Position numbers and translations under genes: made by a program. Shown piece by piece: positions 42,653 to 50,541 of a stretch of 50,541 nucleotides of DNA. The stretch lies in NCBI GenBank assembly GCA_022819605.1, contig JAJEGW010000120.1:1-50541 (forward strand). The letters run 5' to 3'. The notes beneath the pieces were generated by a model, which saw only the letters and a program-made list of their open reading frames with translations, ran no database searches and was not told the DNA's origin. Positions within the stretch are counted from its first letter, which is position 1. Every line of letters begins with the position of its first letter. This DNA is from Silicimonas sp. Its GTDB lineage: Bacteria > Pseudomonadota > Alphaproteobacteria > Rhodobacterales > Rhodobacteraceae.

Positions 42653-44047
42653 TCACGCCTTCGGGCCGATCATCTCCTCGGGCCTTACGATCCGGTCAAA
42701 GGTCGCCTCGTCGACAAATCCCAGCCTGACGGCCTCTTCCTTGAGCGTCGTGCCGTTCCTGTGCGCGGTCTTTGCAACCGCGGTGGCGTTGTCGTAACCG
42801 ATTGTCGGGGCAAGCGCCGTCACCAGCATAAGGGACTCCCGCATCAACTGGTCTATCCTGGACTCGTTGGCGCGGATGCCGCTGACGCAGTTGTCCGTGA
42901 ATGCGGCGGCGGCATCTCCCAAGAGCTGCATGGATTGCAATACGTTGTAGGCGATCATGGGCTTGTAGACGTTAAGTTCGAAGTGCCCCTGGCTGCCGGC
43001 GAAGCCCACAGCCGCGTCGTTGCCTATCACATGCGCCGCGACCTGGGTCATGGCTTCGCATTGCGTTGGATTGACTTTCCCGGGCATGATCGAAGATCCG
43101 GGTTCGTTTTCCGGCAGCAGCAGTTCGTAGAGCCCGCAGCGTGGTCCCGAACCCATAAGCCGGATGTCGTTGGCCACCTTGAAGAGCGACGCTGCGACGG
43201 CCTTCAAAGCTCCCGACATGGCGACCATCGCGTCATGAGCGGCCAGCGCCTCGAACTTGTTTGGGGCCGTGACAAATGGAATTCCGGTGATCCTCGCCAT
43301 GTTGGCAGCCACCTCTTCGTCCCAGCCGGATCTCGTGTTGAGGCCGGTGCCGACAGCCGTGCCGCCCTGCGCCAGTTCGTGGATGTCGCCCAGCGCGGCC
43401 TGGACCCGTTCGATCGACTTGGCGACCTGATGCGCATAGCCCGAGAACTCCTGCGACAGCGTAAGCGGCGTTGCGTCCATCGTGTGCGTGCGCCCGATCT
43501 TGATGATTCCGTCGAACTCTCCAACCTTTGCATCCAGTGCCGCATGCAGTTTCTGCAGGCCCGGCAACAGGACATCCCTCGCCGTCATGGCCGTGGCCAC
43601 ATGCATGGCGGTCGGGAATGTGTCGTTCGACGACTGGCCCATGTTGCAATGATCGTTCGGGTGCACCGGATCCTTGGAGCCGATCACGCCGCCGAGAATC
43701 TCTATTGACCTGTTCGAGATCACTTCGTTGGCATTCATGTTCGACTGCGTACCTGACCCGGTCTGCCAGACGACCAGCGGAAAGTGGTCATCGTGCCTGC
43801 CCTCGACAACCTCCGAGGCTGCCTGAACTATCGCGTCAGCCATCTCGGCAGGCAACTTGCCGGCAGACTTGTTGGCCTCGGCGCAGGCCTGCTTGATCAC
43901 GCCGAGCGCGCGAACTACAGCAATCGGCTGTCTCTCCCATCCGATGGGGAAGTTCATCAGGCTGCGCTGCGTTTGCGCCCCCCAATAGCGGTCGGCGGGA
44001 ACCTCAAGCGGGCCGAAGCTGTCCGTTTCGGTGCGTGTACCTGTCAT
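42653..44047 (-). CDS. fumC: Class II fumarate hydratase
   Basis: FumC reversibly hydrates fumarate to malate in the TCA cycle without an Fe-S cluster. The 464-residue protein has all superfamily blocks: [24 protein letters not shown] at the N-terminus (in part), [11 protein letters not shown], the [20 protein letters not shown] block, and the signature [13 protein letters not shown]. The length is standard. It is transcribed alone, with 117 bases to the next upstream gene. Confidence 0.97.
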   Translation of the reverse strand: MTGTRTETDSFGPLEVPADRYWGAQTQRSLMNFPIGWERQPIAVVRALGVIKQACAEANKSAGKLPAEMADAIVQAASEVVEGRHDDHFPLVVWQTGSGTQSNMNANEVISNRSIEILGGVIGSKDPVHPNDHCNMGQSSNDTFPTAMHVATAMTARDVLLPGLQKLHAALDAKVGEFDGIIKIGRTHTMDATPLTLSQEFSGYAHQVAKSIERVQAALGDIHELAQGGTAVGTGLNTRSGWDEEVAANMARITGIPFVTAPNKFEALAAHDAMVAMSGALKAVAASLFKVANDIRLMGSGPRCGLYELLLPENEPGSSIMPGKVNPTQCEAMTQVAAHVIGNDAAVGFAGSQGHFELNVYKPMIAYNVLQSMQLLGDAAAAFTDNCVSGIRANESRIDQLMRESLMLVTALAPTIGYDNATAVAKTAHRNGTTLKEEAVRLGFVDEATFDRIVRPEEMIGPKA

Positions 44048-44164
44048 GATCGGTCTTTCCGGCTAAGTGGACGCCAAATTGTTAGCGACAAGGCGTGTGC
44101 GAGTAAATTGTACGACCGTCAAGCCGGGCGGCAAGTGCTGCAGACGTGCCGGAGGAACTGACGG

Positions 44165-44569
44165 TTATCTCGATGCAACATCGGCGGACGAAATCGACCC
44201 CGGGTCGGTCGCGCCCGCCGCGCCGAGCAATTCATCAAGCATCCAGGAGATGTCCTCGATCCTTTCGGCAAGCACATGGGTCACGCCACTCGACCGCGCG
44301 ACGCGACCCGTCACCCTGAGCGCTCGCCCCGCAATCACCGCCCGGCGAAAGCGTTCGTACTTCTTGCGCCAGACAATGACGTTCGAGATGCCGGTTTCGT
44401 CTTCAAGCGTGATGAAGATCACGCCTTTCGCCGTGCCGGGACGCTGCCGCACGATGACAAGGCCCGCCACAGCGACGAGGGCACCGTTCGGCGGCAAGTC
44501 AAGCTGATCATGCGGCAGGCAACTGGGCGGGCGGGGCCAAACCTGCATGGGGACATGTGGCTCAGTCAT
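44165..44569 (-). CDS. Orphan C-terminal OB-fold domain of error-prone DNA polymerase DnaE2/ImuC
   Basis: A 134-codon frame that matches only the final OB-fold domain of DnaE2: LPPNGALVAVAGLVIVRQRP, then GTAKGVIFITLEDETGISNV, then an IVWRKKYERFRR-like strand and HVLAERIEDIS. The polymerase, PHP and finger domains are absent, and an in-frame stop (TGA, 44597-44599) lies 30 bases upstream, so it does not extend. An alphaproteobacterial LexA box ends two bases before the ATG. It is either the remnant of a deleted imuA-imuB-dnaE2 SOS cassette or a small stand-alone nucleic-acid-binding SOS protein. The frame is intact, which favours some function or recent loss. Confidence 0.8.
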   Translation of the reverse strand: MTEPHVPMQVWPRPPSCLPHDQLDLPPNGALVAVAGLVIVRQRPGTAKGVIFITLEDETGISNVIVWRKKYERFRRAVIAGRALRVTGRVARSSGVTHVLAERIEDISWMLDELLGAAGATDPGSISSADVASR

Positions 44570-44571
44570 AT

Positions 44572-44586
44572 GAACAAAAATAGAAC
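44572..44586 (-). promoter_or_regulatory. LexA (SOS) box before the orphan DnaE2 OB-fold ORF
   Basis: On the minus strand the sequence reads GTTC-TATTTTT-GTTC, the direct-repeat GTTC-N7-GTTC operator known for LexA of Rhodobacter and other alphaproteobacteria. TATTTT inside the box, with TTGCAT 16 bases further upstream, makes a plausible -10/-35 pair. The implied transcription start is at or next to the ATG, so the mRNA may be leaderless. LexA bound here would block the promoter. Confidence 0.8.
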
Positions 44587-44698
44587 TTTTGCTTCCTCAT
44601 GCAATATCCTGATGTTGTTTGCATCGATCATCAATCAGGGTGGACCGGGACGGCGCAGCATTCAAGAAGGGGTGGCAAGGGACTTCGAGGCAGCATAA

Positions 44699-45052
<354 letters not shown>

Positions 45053-45089
45053 ACCCTATCCCGGCAAAGACGGCCGAAGAGGTCAATGC

Positions 45090-45220
45090 AGAATCAGAAA
45101 TGGCGGCGGCACGGGAGGAGTGCCGCCGCCATCGCATTGGGCCCGCAAGGGCCGCCGGGCCAGTCGCTCGACGACGACGCCAGGGAGGATGGGACGTCGT
45201 CGCCAAGCCGGGAGCCCGGA
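45090..45220 (-). ncRNA. Candidate Cuckoo/CcsR-like small RNA region downstream of DUF1127
   Basis: In the minus-strand 3' region of the DUF1127 gene two hairpins expose anti-Shine-Dalgarno loops. One (45172-45202) has an 8-bp stem CGACGACG/CGTCGTCG and a 15-base loop containing ATCCTCCC. The other (45101-45131) has a perfect 12-bp stem with the loop TCCTCCC, reading CTCCTCCC with the last stem base, and is followed by TTTCTGATTC, a weak terminator tail. Between them is a GC-rich weaker hairpin. CUCCUCCC-loop RNAs processed from DUF1127 (ccaF1) transcripts are known in Rhodobacter. Ends are my estimate; the RNA itself is inferred. Confidence 0.65.
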
Positions 45221-45229
45221 ATCAGAGAT

Positions 45230-45445
45230 TCACGTTCCCTGTGCGCCGTAGACCGACCGATAGGCGACTTCCCGGATCGTGCCGTGCGTCAGGCCAACGT
45301 CTTCAAGCTCGTGCGCGTTCAGCGCCTCCAGTTCAGCCAGCGTCCTGCGATAAACCAGATAACTGGCAACGCGTCCCGAGAGAGACTTGAAAAACACCCC
45401 AAGTCCACTGCTGGGCCGCATATGTGCGAGAATCGTGTCACTCAT
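45230..45445 (-). CDS. DUF1127 protein, CcaF1-like
   Basis: A 71-residue protein (MSDTILAHMRPSSGLGVFF...) ending with the DUF1127 motif RTLAELEALNAHELEDVGLT. ATG 45445 is chosen because AAGGACGG precedes it; the frame is open 12 codons upstream without support. In Rhodobacter, CcaF1 of this family binds RNA and its mRNA is processed to release CcsR sRNAs. The hairpins downstream (45090-45220) fit that arrangement, which the DUF1127 gene at 5.3 kb lacks. CcaF1 equivalence is inferred from context. Confidence 0.88.
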   Translation of the reverse strand: MSDTILAHMRPSSGLGVFFKSLSGRVASYLVYRRTLAELEALNAHELEDVGLTHGTIREVAYRSVYGAQGT

Positions 45446-45689
45446 GATCCGTCCTTTCACAGATTTCTGGCAACGCACCATGTGTCGCCGTTCACGAACA
45501 TATTTTTATGCTGCGCCTGCACAATGAGTGTTTCTGCAATGCGGCTATGCCAAATGGTCATGACTGCCGCATGCACGAGCTTCCGCGAGGGATCGGCAGG
45601 CACCACGCGACTCACGGGGGCTCGTTCAGCGCTTGCTCCTGCAGCCGAAGCGCGCAATCTACGCAGGGCATGGGAAAGGGAGAATTCAC

Positions 45690-46763
45690 TTGGCTGTCAA
45701 ACACGACGACATCGTCGCGCGGCTGAAGTCGGTACAGGTGCCGGGGGCTGGCGACCTGGTGTCGCGGGATCTCGTGCGCGCGCTCCGCATCGAAGGCGGA
45801 TCCGTGCATTTCGTGATTGAAGCCGAGAGCCCCGAAGCCGCACGATCCCTGGAGGCCGCACGAGCCGAAGCCGAGGCGGCAGTGGCTGGCATGGACGGCG
45901 TGGAATCGGTCTCGGTCGTCCTGACGGCACATGAATCGCAGCCCCCAAAGGCTCCCCCGTCACTCAAGGTCGGGCGGCATCCTGAACCACGGCAGGCCAC
46001 CCCGAACCCGGTTTCGGGTGTCGACAGGATCATTGCCATCGGGTCTGGCAAAGGGGGCGTTGGAAAGTCGACGGTCGCGTCCAATCTTGCGGTTGCATTG
46101 GCAAGCGAGGGCCGGCGCGTTGGGCTCCTCGATGCCGACATCTACGGACCGTCCCAGCCCAAGATGATGGGAGTCATGAAGAGACCGTCCTCGCCTGACG
46201 GGAAGGTCATAATCCCCCTCCAGTCACATGGAGTCACGCTGATGTCGATCGGCTTCATGGTGGAGCCATCGAAAGCCGTGGTCTGGAGGGGACCGATGTT
46301 GATGGGTGCGCTCCAGCAAATGCTCGGGCAAGTGCAGTGGGGAAGCCTGGACGTTCTGATCATCGACTTGCCGCCTGGCACAGGCGACGTCCAGTTGACG
46401 CTGTGCCAGCGAACGCAGGTCACGGGGTGCATCGTGGTTTCGACCCCGCAGGATGTCGCGCTGCTGGACGTGCGCAAGGCGGTCGACATGTTTCGAACCC
46501 TCAAGGCCCCGGTCCTGGGACTGATTGAAAACATGTCGACCTATGTCTGCCCCAATTGCGGCAACGAGGCACATCTCTTCGGACACGGCGGCGCCAGGTC
46601 CGAGGCCGAAGCGCTTGGCGTGCCGTTCCTTGGGGAAATTCCTCTTTCCCTGGATGTACGGGTGTCCGGCGACGAGGGCACGCCGGTGGTGCTGAAGGGT
46701 GGACCGGTTGCCGAGGCCTATCTTCGCCTTGCGCGACGAATGATCGACGGCGGAATGGGGTAA
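45690..46763 (+). CDS. mrp: Mrp/NBP35-family Fe-S cluster carrier ATPase
   Basis: A 357-residue P-loop ATPase. The N-terminal DUF59 (MIP18-like) domain spans about residues 1-85, and the deviant Walker A is GSGKGGVGKST (118-128). DADIYGPSQP, DLPPGTGD and the cluster-binding pair Cys287/Cys290 (YVCPNCG) complete the family set. The family loads Fe-S clusters onto target proteins. The start is a TTG at 45690 with AAAGGGAG about eight bases before it; no in-frame ATG gives a sensible N-terminus. The next gene, gap, is 320 bases away and also TTG-started. Confidence 0.94.
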   Translation: MAVKHDDIVARLKSVQVPGAGDLVSRDLVRALRIEGGSVHFVIEAESPEAARSLEAARAEAEAAVAGMDGVESVSVVLTAHESQPPKAPPSLKVGRHPEPRQATPNPVSGVDRIIAIGSGKGGVGKSTVASNLAVALASEGRRVGLLDADIYGPSQPKMMGVMKRPSSPDGKVIIPLQSHGVTLMSIGFMVEPSKAVVWRGPMLMGALQQMLGQVQWGSLDVLIIDLPPGTGDVQLTLCQRTQVTGCIVVSTPQDVALLDVRKAVDMFRTLKAPVLGLIENMSTYVCPNCGNEAHLFGHGGARSEAEALGVPFLGEIPLSLDVRVSGDEGTPVVLKGGPVAEAYLRLARRMIDGGMG

Positions 46764-47083
46764 CCCTGCTTTAGGGTGCCCGGCGGAAGAACTTGGTTCG
46801 GCCAAAGCCGCGGCCCCCGAATCCCGGGTTTCGCCTGCTGCAGCGAAGCTCTGATCACCGCTGCGGGCACTCCTGCCAATTTCCTGAGCCTTTGCCCATT
46901 TGCTGCGCATGACTTCTTGCCATATGGTGCGCAAGGACCAGCCGCGCCGCGCCGTTGCCGGAAAAATTGCCGATGGCCTGCGCGCTGCGGCGAGCCGGCA
47001 GTTTCGGCGCACGACATTTCCGGGACCTCGATTTCCAAGGCATGGTCCGGACATTCGCGGTCGCATCACGAGAGGAGAATGAC
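46764..47083. other. Leader region of gap, no gene seen
   Basis: 320 bases between mrp and gap. A small hairpin ACCCT/AGGGT lies directly after the mrp stop, without a T-tract. A weak promoter-like pair, TTGCTG (46900-46905) and TATGGT (46923-46928), is 17 bases apart. In-frame ATGs of the gap frame at 46955 and later are not preceded by ribosome sites and are not used. Confidence 0.35.
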
Positions 47084-48088
47084 TTGGCTGTAAGTGTGGC
47101 AATTAACGGATTTGGCCGTATTGGACGCAACGTTCTGCGTGCCGTCATTGAAAGCGGGCGAACCGACATCGAGGTGGTGGCGATTAACGATCTTGGGCCG
47201 GTCGAAACGAACGCACACCTGCTCAGGTATGATTCGGTGCACGGGCGGTTTCCGGTCGAAGTCAAAAGCGACAATTCCATGATCGACGTGGGTCGTGGCC
47301 CCATTGCGGTAACGGCAATTCGCGACCCTTCGGAACTGCCATGGGAGCATATCGACGTCGTGCTGGAATGTACCGGCATCTTCACTTCGAAGGAAAAGTG
47401 CGAGGCGCATCTGAAGAACGGATCTTCTCGGGTGCTGGTTTCGGCACCGGCGGCGAATGTCGACAAGACAATTGTATATGGGGTCAACCATGACTCCCTG
47501 ACTTCGGACGACATCGTGGTGTCCAATGCTTCCTGCACGACGAACTGCCTTTCGCCGGTTGCCAAGGTCTTGAACGACTCGATCGGCATCACCAAGGGCT
47601 TCATGACTACGATCCACTCCTACACGGGCGATCAGCCGACGCTTGATACGATGCACAAGGACCTCTACCGGGCCAGGGCTGCCGCGCTGTGCATGATCCC
47701 GACCTCGACGGGAGCGGCCAAGGCCGTCGGACTGGTCTTGCCCGAGCTCAGCGGCAAGCTTGACGGCGTCGCAATTCGGGTTCCGACACCCAATGTCTCG
47801 GTTGTCGATCTCGTGTTCGAGGCGTCGCGCTCCACGGATGCGGACGAGGTGAATTCCGCGATCCGAGAGGCGGCCGATGGAGCATTGAAAGGCGTTCTCG
47901 GCTACACGGACGAGCCGTTGGTGTCGAACGACTTCAACCACGACCCGCATTCCTCGATCTTTCACATGGATCAGACTAAGGTCATTGACGGCAACATGGT
48001 GCGGATTCTCACTTGGTACGACAACGAGTGGGGATTCTCGAACCGCATGTGCGATACCGCCGTGGTCATGGGAAATCTGATCAAGTGA
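47084..48088 (+). CDS. gap: Glyceraldehyde-3-phosphate dehydrogenase
   Basis: A 334-residue GAPDH, the normal length. The N-terminus is (M)AVSVAINGFGRIGRN, the active-site Cys151 is in SNASCTTNCL, and TSTGAAKAVGLVLPEL and WYDNEWGFSNRM are standard. Asp36 in AINDLGP favours NAD. The start is a TTG at 47084 with AGAGGAG six bases upstream; the open frame extends 43 codons further to 46955 without homology. Its first bases, TTGGCTGT, are the same as at the start of mrp. Confidence 0.97.
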   Translation: MAVSVAINGFGRIGRNVLRAVIESGRTDIEVVAINDLGPVETNAHLLRYDSVHGRFPVEVKSDNSMIDVGRGPIAVTAIRDPSELPWEHIDVVLECTGIFTSKEKCEAHLKNGSSRVLVSAPAANVDKTIVYGVNHDSLTSDDIVVSNASCTTNCLSPVAKVLNDSIGITKGFMTTIHSYTGDQPTLDTMHKDLYRARAAALCMIPTSTGAAKAVGLVLPELSGKLDGVAIRVPTPNVSVVDLVFEASRSTDADEVNSAIREAADGALKGVLGYTDEPLVSNDFNHDPHSSIFHMDQTKVIDGNMVRILTWYDNEWGFSNRMCDTAVVMGNLIK

Positions 48089-48397
48089 GTTGCGAAAGAG
48101 CCAAGGAACAGGTTCGCAAGCCTTGGGACAAGCTGCCTGACCTGTTGAGTCTCTGGAAGCTGATGCCGCCTCTCCTCCATCATGCCACGCCTGTGACTTC
48201 AGATCTTGCAGCCCCCGTCCGACCAGCATTTGTGGACGTCACGACCGCAATGGGCTATGCCGTGCGAACGCTTGCAGTGCCTCGCTCTTTGCAATTCTCA
48301 GATCGAACCCAGGCTGGCAGGTCGCGAACCGCAACACCTTGACCGACTTGATCTGTAGCGCGCACCCGCCTCAAACGGGCTGTACAGGAGACATTTC
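48089..48397. other. Intergenic gap-ppk2, no gene seen
   Basis: 309 bases. Directly after the gap stop TTGCGAA and TTCGCAA (about 48090-48118) can pair around a 16-base loop, and CCAAGG/CCTTGG overlaps it, but no T-tract follows. The rest shows no reading frame or RNA I recognise. ACAGGAGA ahead of 48398 is the ribosome site of ppk2. Confidence 0.4.
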
Positions 48398-49312
48398 ATG
48401 GCTGCCAACACCGCCAAGGCAAAGGACGAGAAAGGCGCAAGGAGTTCCAGTCCGAACACGATCGAGGAAATCCGCGATGCGTTCGAGCGTGGAAAGTACC
48501 CTTATTCTGAACGGCTGTCCCGCCGTTCCTACGAGGGGCGCAAGGCAAAATTGCAAGCCGAGCTGTTGAAGGTGCAGATCTGGGCACAGGAAACGGGTCA
48601 GAAATTCGTCCTGCTCTTCGAAGGTCGAGATGCTGCGGGCAAGGGAGGCACGATCAAGCGATTCATGGAGCACCTTAATCCTCGGACCGCACGCGTCGCC
48701 GCATTGAACAAGCCTACGAACACCGAAAAGGGGCAGTGGTTCTTCCAGCGGTACATCGAACACCTGCCGACGGCTGGCGAAATGGTGTTCTATGACCGGT
48801 CCTGGTACAACCGCGCAGGCGTAGAACGTGTCATGGGGTTTTGCTCCCCGAACGAGTATCTCGAGTTCATGCGCGAGGCCCCGGAGCTGGAACGAATGCT
48901 CGTCCGATCAGGCATCCGGCTCTACAAGTACTGGTTTTCCGTAACCCAGGATGAGCAAAGGAACCGCTTCGATTCTCGTGAGTCCGATCCGCTGAAGCGT
49001 TGGAAGCTGTCCCCGGTCGATCGCGCCAGCCTGGGCAAGTGGGGTGCCTACACCGAGGCCAAGGAAGCCATGTTCTTTTATACGGACACTGCCGACGCGC
49101 CGTGGACGATCATAAAGTCAAACGACAAGAAGAGAGCGAGAATCGCCTGCATGCAGCATTTCCTGAACAGCCTTGAATACCCGGGAAAGGACGCAAAGGT
49201 CGTAGGCGTTCCGGATCCGTTGATCGTGGGACAGGCCGAGCATGTGCTGCATGAGTCCGAGAATCTGCTGGAGAACTCCCTGCACCCGAAGACCCGACAC
49301 ACTCATGCGTGA
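48398..49312 (+). CDS. ppk2: Polyphosphate kinase 2
   Basis: A 304-residue single-domain PPK2 that transfers phosphate between polyphosphate and nucleoside diphosphates. Walker A is EGRDAAGKGGTI (76-86 region), Walker B is MVFYDRSWYNRAGVERVMGF (Asp133), with the lid arginines in RFDSRESDPLKRWKLSP. The length and single domain fit class I PPK2. The N-terminal 20 residues are a Lys/Ser-rich tail. The gene is monocistronic and convergent with ssb. Confidence 0.95.
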   Translation: MAANTAKAKDEKGARSSSPNTIEEIRDAFERGKYPYSERLSRRSYEGRKAKLQAELLKVQIWAQETGQKFVLLFEGRDAAGKGGTIKRFMEHLNPRTARVAALNKPTNTEKGQWFFQRYIEHLPTAGEMVFYDRSWYNRAGVERVMGFCSPNEYLEFMREAPELERMLVRSGIRLYKYWFSVTQDEQRNRFDSRESDPLKRWKLSPVDRASLGKWGAYTEAKEAMFFYTDTADAPWTIIKSNDKKRARIACMQHFLNSLEYPGKDAKVVGVPDPLIVGQAEHVLHESENLLENSLHPKTRHTHA

Positions 49313-49559
49313 GACGTCGCCAAGTTCATAGCGCGCATTCCCCGCACTGCGGGTGACGCAGGCACTGAATGGCAAGTGTCGAACGCGAGACAAAGTACGC
49401 GCCCTGCGCAATGCGATGTCCTGAAGCGGTGATCGCACTTGTGCATGTCGCAATGTGCAGATGGCGCGGACGAGGCCGTCTTCCAAGATTTCGCAGCTTG
49501 CCGCGCCGTCCGTCCGGGCTGCAACCGGTCAGTGCATCCCGTCGAGCGTCCAGCCCAGC

Positions 49560-50027
49560 TCAGAACGGGATTTCGTCGTCAAGATCGTGGCTTGCCGAGT
49601 ACCTGCCCCCTTCGTCTGCAGGCGGCGGGCCCGCACCGGCATCATTGTACTGCCCGCCGGCACTCCCTCGCTCGCCCCGGCTGCTCAGGCTCGTCAATTC
49701 ACCGCTGTAGGGCCGCACAACAACCTCTGTCGTGTAGCGGTCGTTGCCGGACTGATCCTGCCATTTCCGGGTCTCTAGCTGCCCCTCGACATAGACTTTC
49801 GCGCCCTTGTTGAGGTACTGCTCTGCGAAGCGGATCGTTCCTTCATTGCGAAGCACGACTGAATGCCACTGCGTCCGCTCTCGACGCTCACCTGTGTTGC
49901 GGTCCTTCCACGTCTCGGACGTTGCGATGCGCAAATTACAGACCTTACCGCCGTCTTGGAACGTGCGCACTTCCGGATCCTGACCCAGGTTGCCAATCAG
50001 AATGACCTTGTTCACCGAACCTGCCAT
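49560..50027 (-). CDS. ssb: Single-stranded DNA-binding protein
   Basis: SSB coats single-stranded DNA in replication, recombination and repair. The 155-residue protein starts [21 protein letters not shown], carries the OB-fold with WHSVVLRNE and a [18 protein letters not shown] strand, a Gly/Pro-rich linker and the acidic protein-interaction tip DLDDEIPF. No GTTC-N7-GTTC box is visible in the 270 bases upstream. It is the last core gene before the integrase. Confidence 0.97.
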   Translation of the reverse strand: MAGSVNKVILIGNLGQDPEVRTFQDGGKVCNLRIATSETWKDRNTGERRERTQWHSVVLRNEGTIRFAEQYLNKGAKVYVEGQLETRKWQDQSGNDRYTTEVVVRPYSGELTSLSSRGERGSAGGQYNDAGAGPPPADEGGRYSASHDLDDEIPF

Positions 50028-50298
50028 GTACCTTCCCCCAATCGAATCTTGCCTTCGCGCGACAATACACGCACCCGGCAGAGGTTAACACTTGATTTAT
50101 TCCGCAATCAGGTGAACAATGTGCATTCCTGTCTTCGCGTGACGGCGCATTCGCATGTTTGTGCCTTATTTTCATGATCTTGCGCTTTTTCCGACCCTGC
50201 CAATGGCCGTCAGGGGCGGACCGAAACAGCCCCCATTTGCATTCCGCGTGTTGACTTTCGTGTTGCATATCTGCGCGTTCCGGGATAGCCTGCGCATC

Positions 50299-50541
50299 AT
50301 GGAAAACCTCAAGTCAGCAAAGCGCGTGGCCCGGGTGAAGCTCACCCTGACCAAGCGCACAGTGGACGCACTGGAGCCCGAGGACAAGTCCTGGATCGCG
50401 TGGGACGACAGGCTGGTCGGCTTCGGCTGCCGCGTGCAGCCCTCCGGCACCAAGTCCTTCATCGTCAACTACCGCTCCGGCGACGGCGGGCGCAATGCGC
50501 CGAACAAACGCGTCGTCATCGGACGCCACGGACGGGTCGGC
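50299..50541 (+). CDS. Tyrosine integrase, N-terminal part (runs off the window)
   Basis: 81 codons from ATG 50299 to the window end with no stop. The product (KLTLTKRTVDALEPEDKSW, then WDDRLVGFGCRVQPSGTKSF and NKRVVIGRHGRVG) is the DUF4102 arm-binding domain of P4/phage-type tyrosine integrases; the catalytic domain would lie beyond the edge. It reads away from ssb. Such genes usually sit just inside one end of a genomic island or prophage. The upstream 270 bases are noticeably more AT-rich than the rest of the window; a -35-like TTGACT lies at 50251-50256. Confidence 0.85.
   Translation, partial: MENLKSAKRVARVKLTLTKRTVDALEPEDKSWIAWDDRLVGFGCRVQPSGTKSFIVNYRSGDGGRNAPNKRVVIGRHGRVG

Noticed and set aside
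42650..43708. 352-codon plus-strand frame opposite fumC
   Set aside because: Antisense to fumC, which carries all fumarase signatures.

Overview
The window reads as chromosome of a Rhodobacterales-type alphaproteobacterium (Paracoccaceae/Roseobacteraceae-like). Base composition is high GC and coding density is high. The gene neighbourhoods are typical of that order: ruvCAB-ybgC-tolQRA, xerD beside aroKB, hisC-tyrC, the F1-ATPase zeta inhibitor divergent from purC, dctBD upstream of rne, and a CcdA-type cytochrome c biogenesis gene. A GTTC-N7-GTTC LexA box of the alphaproteobacterial type is also present. No rRNA, tRNA, insertion sequence or CRISPR array was found.

Layout. 1-5.0 kb (minus): ruvC-ruvA-ruvB-ybgC-tolQ-tolR-tolA. 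tolA is interrupted by an in-frame amber codon close to its 3' end. 5.3-10.1 kb: a DUF1127 gene with a terminator, then a BetA-like GMC oxidoreductase, an SDR dehydrogenase and a sulfatase/phosphonate monoester hydrolase-like enzyme, which look like an accessory catabolic set. 10.5-16.4 kb: aroK-aroB (minus), divergent from a translationally coupled set (44-aa membrane protein, large exported protein, XerD), then a CNNM/CBS (CorC/HlyC-type) membrane protein. 16.4-22.0 kb (minus): a tightly coupled operon of a MotA/TolQ/ExbB-like channel, a 995-aa MotB-like protein with a giant tandem-repeat coiled coil and an OmpA domain, a 61-aa membrane protein, an agmatinase-family enzyme and a possible small protein. 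This is the best candidate for an undescribed system. 22.3-34.8 kb: ChaC, DUF2125, hisC-tyrC, an exported 5'-nucleotidase, methylmalonate-semialdehyde dehydrogenase, a CBS protein, coaD, the zeta inhibitor, and purC-purS-(alcohol dehydrogenase)-purQ. 34.8-41.0 kb: the DctB/DctD two-component pair (DctD has lost key sigma-54 activator motifs) and rne. 41.4-50.5 kb: tusA, ccdA, fumC, an orphan DnaE2 C-terminal OB-fold ORF under a LexA box, a [2Fe-2S] ferredoxin, a DUF1127 gene followed by a CUCCUCCC-loop (Cuckoo/CcsR-like) RNA region, mrp, gap, ppk2, ssb, and the first 81 codons of a tyrosine integrase that runs off the right edge and may open a genomic island.

The core genes cover recombination and chromosome resolution (RuvABC, XerD, SSB), envelope integrity (Tol), aromatic, histidine and purine synthesis, CoA synthesis, central carbon metabolism (FumC, Gap), Fe-S and thiol chemistry (ferredoxin, Mrp, TusA, CcdA) and RNA turnover (RNase E). 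Several housekeeping genes (coaD, mrp, gap, the CorC-like gene) appear to start at TTG behind strong Shine-Dalgarno sequences.
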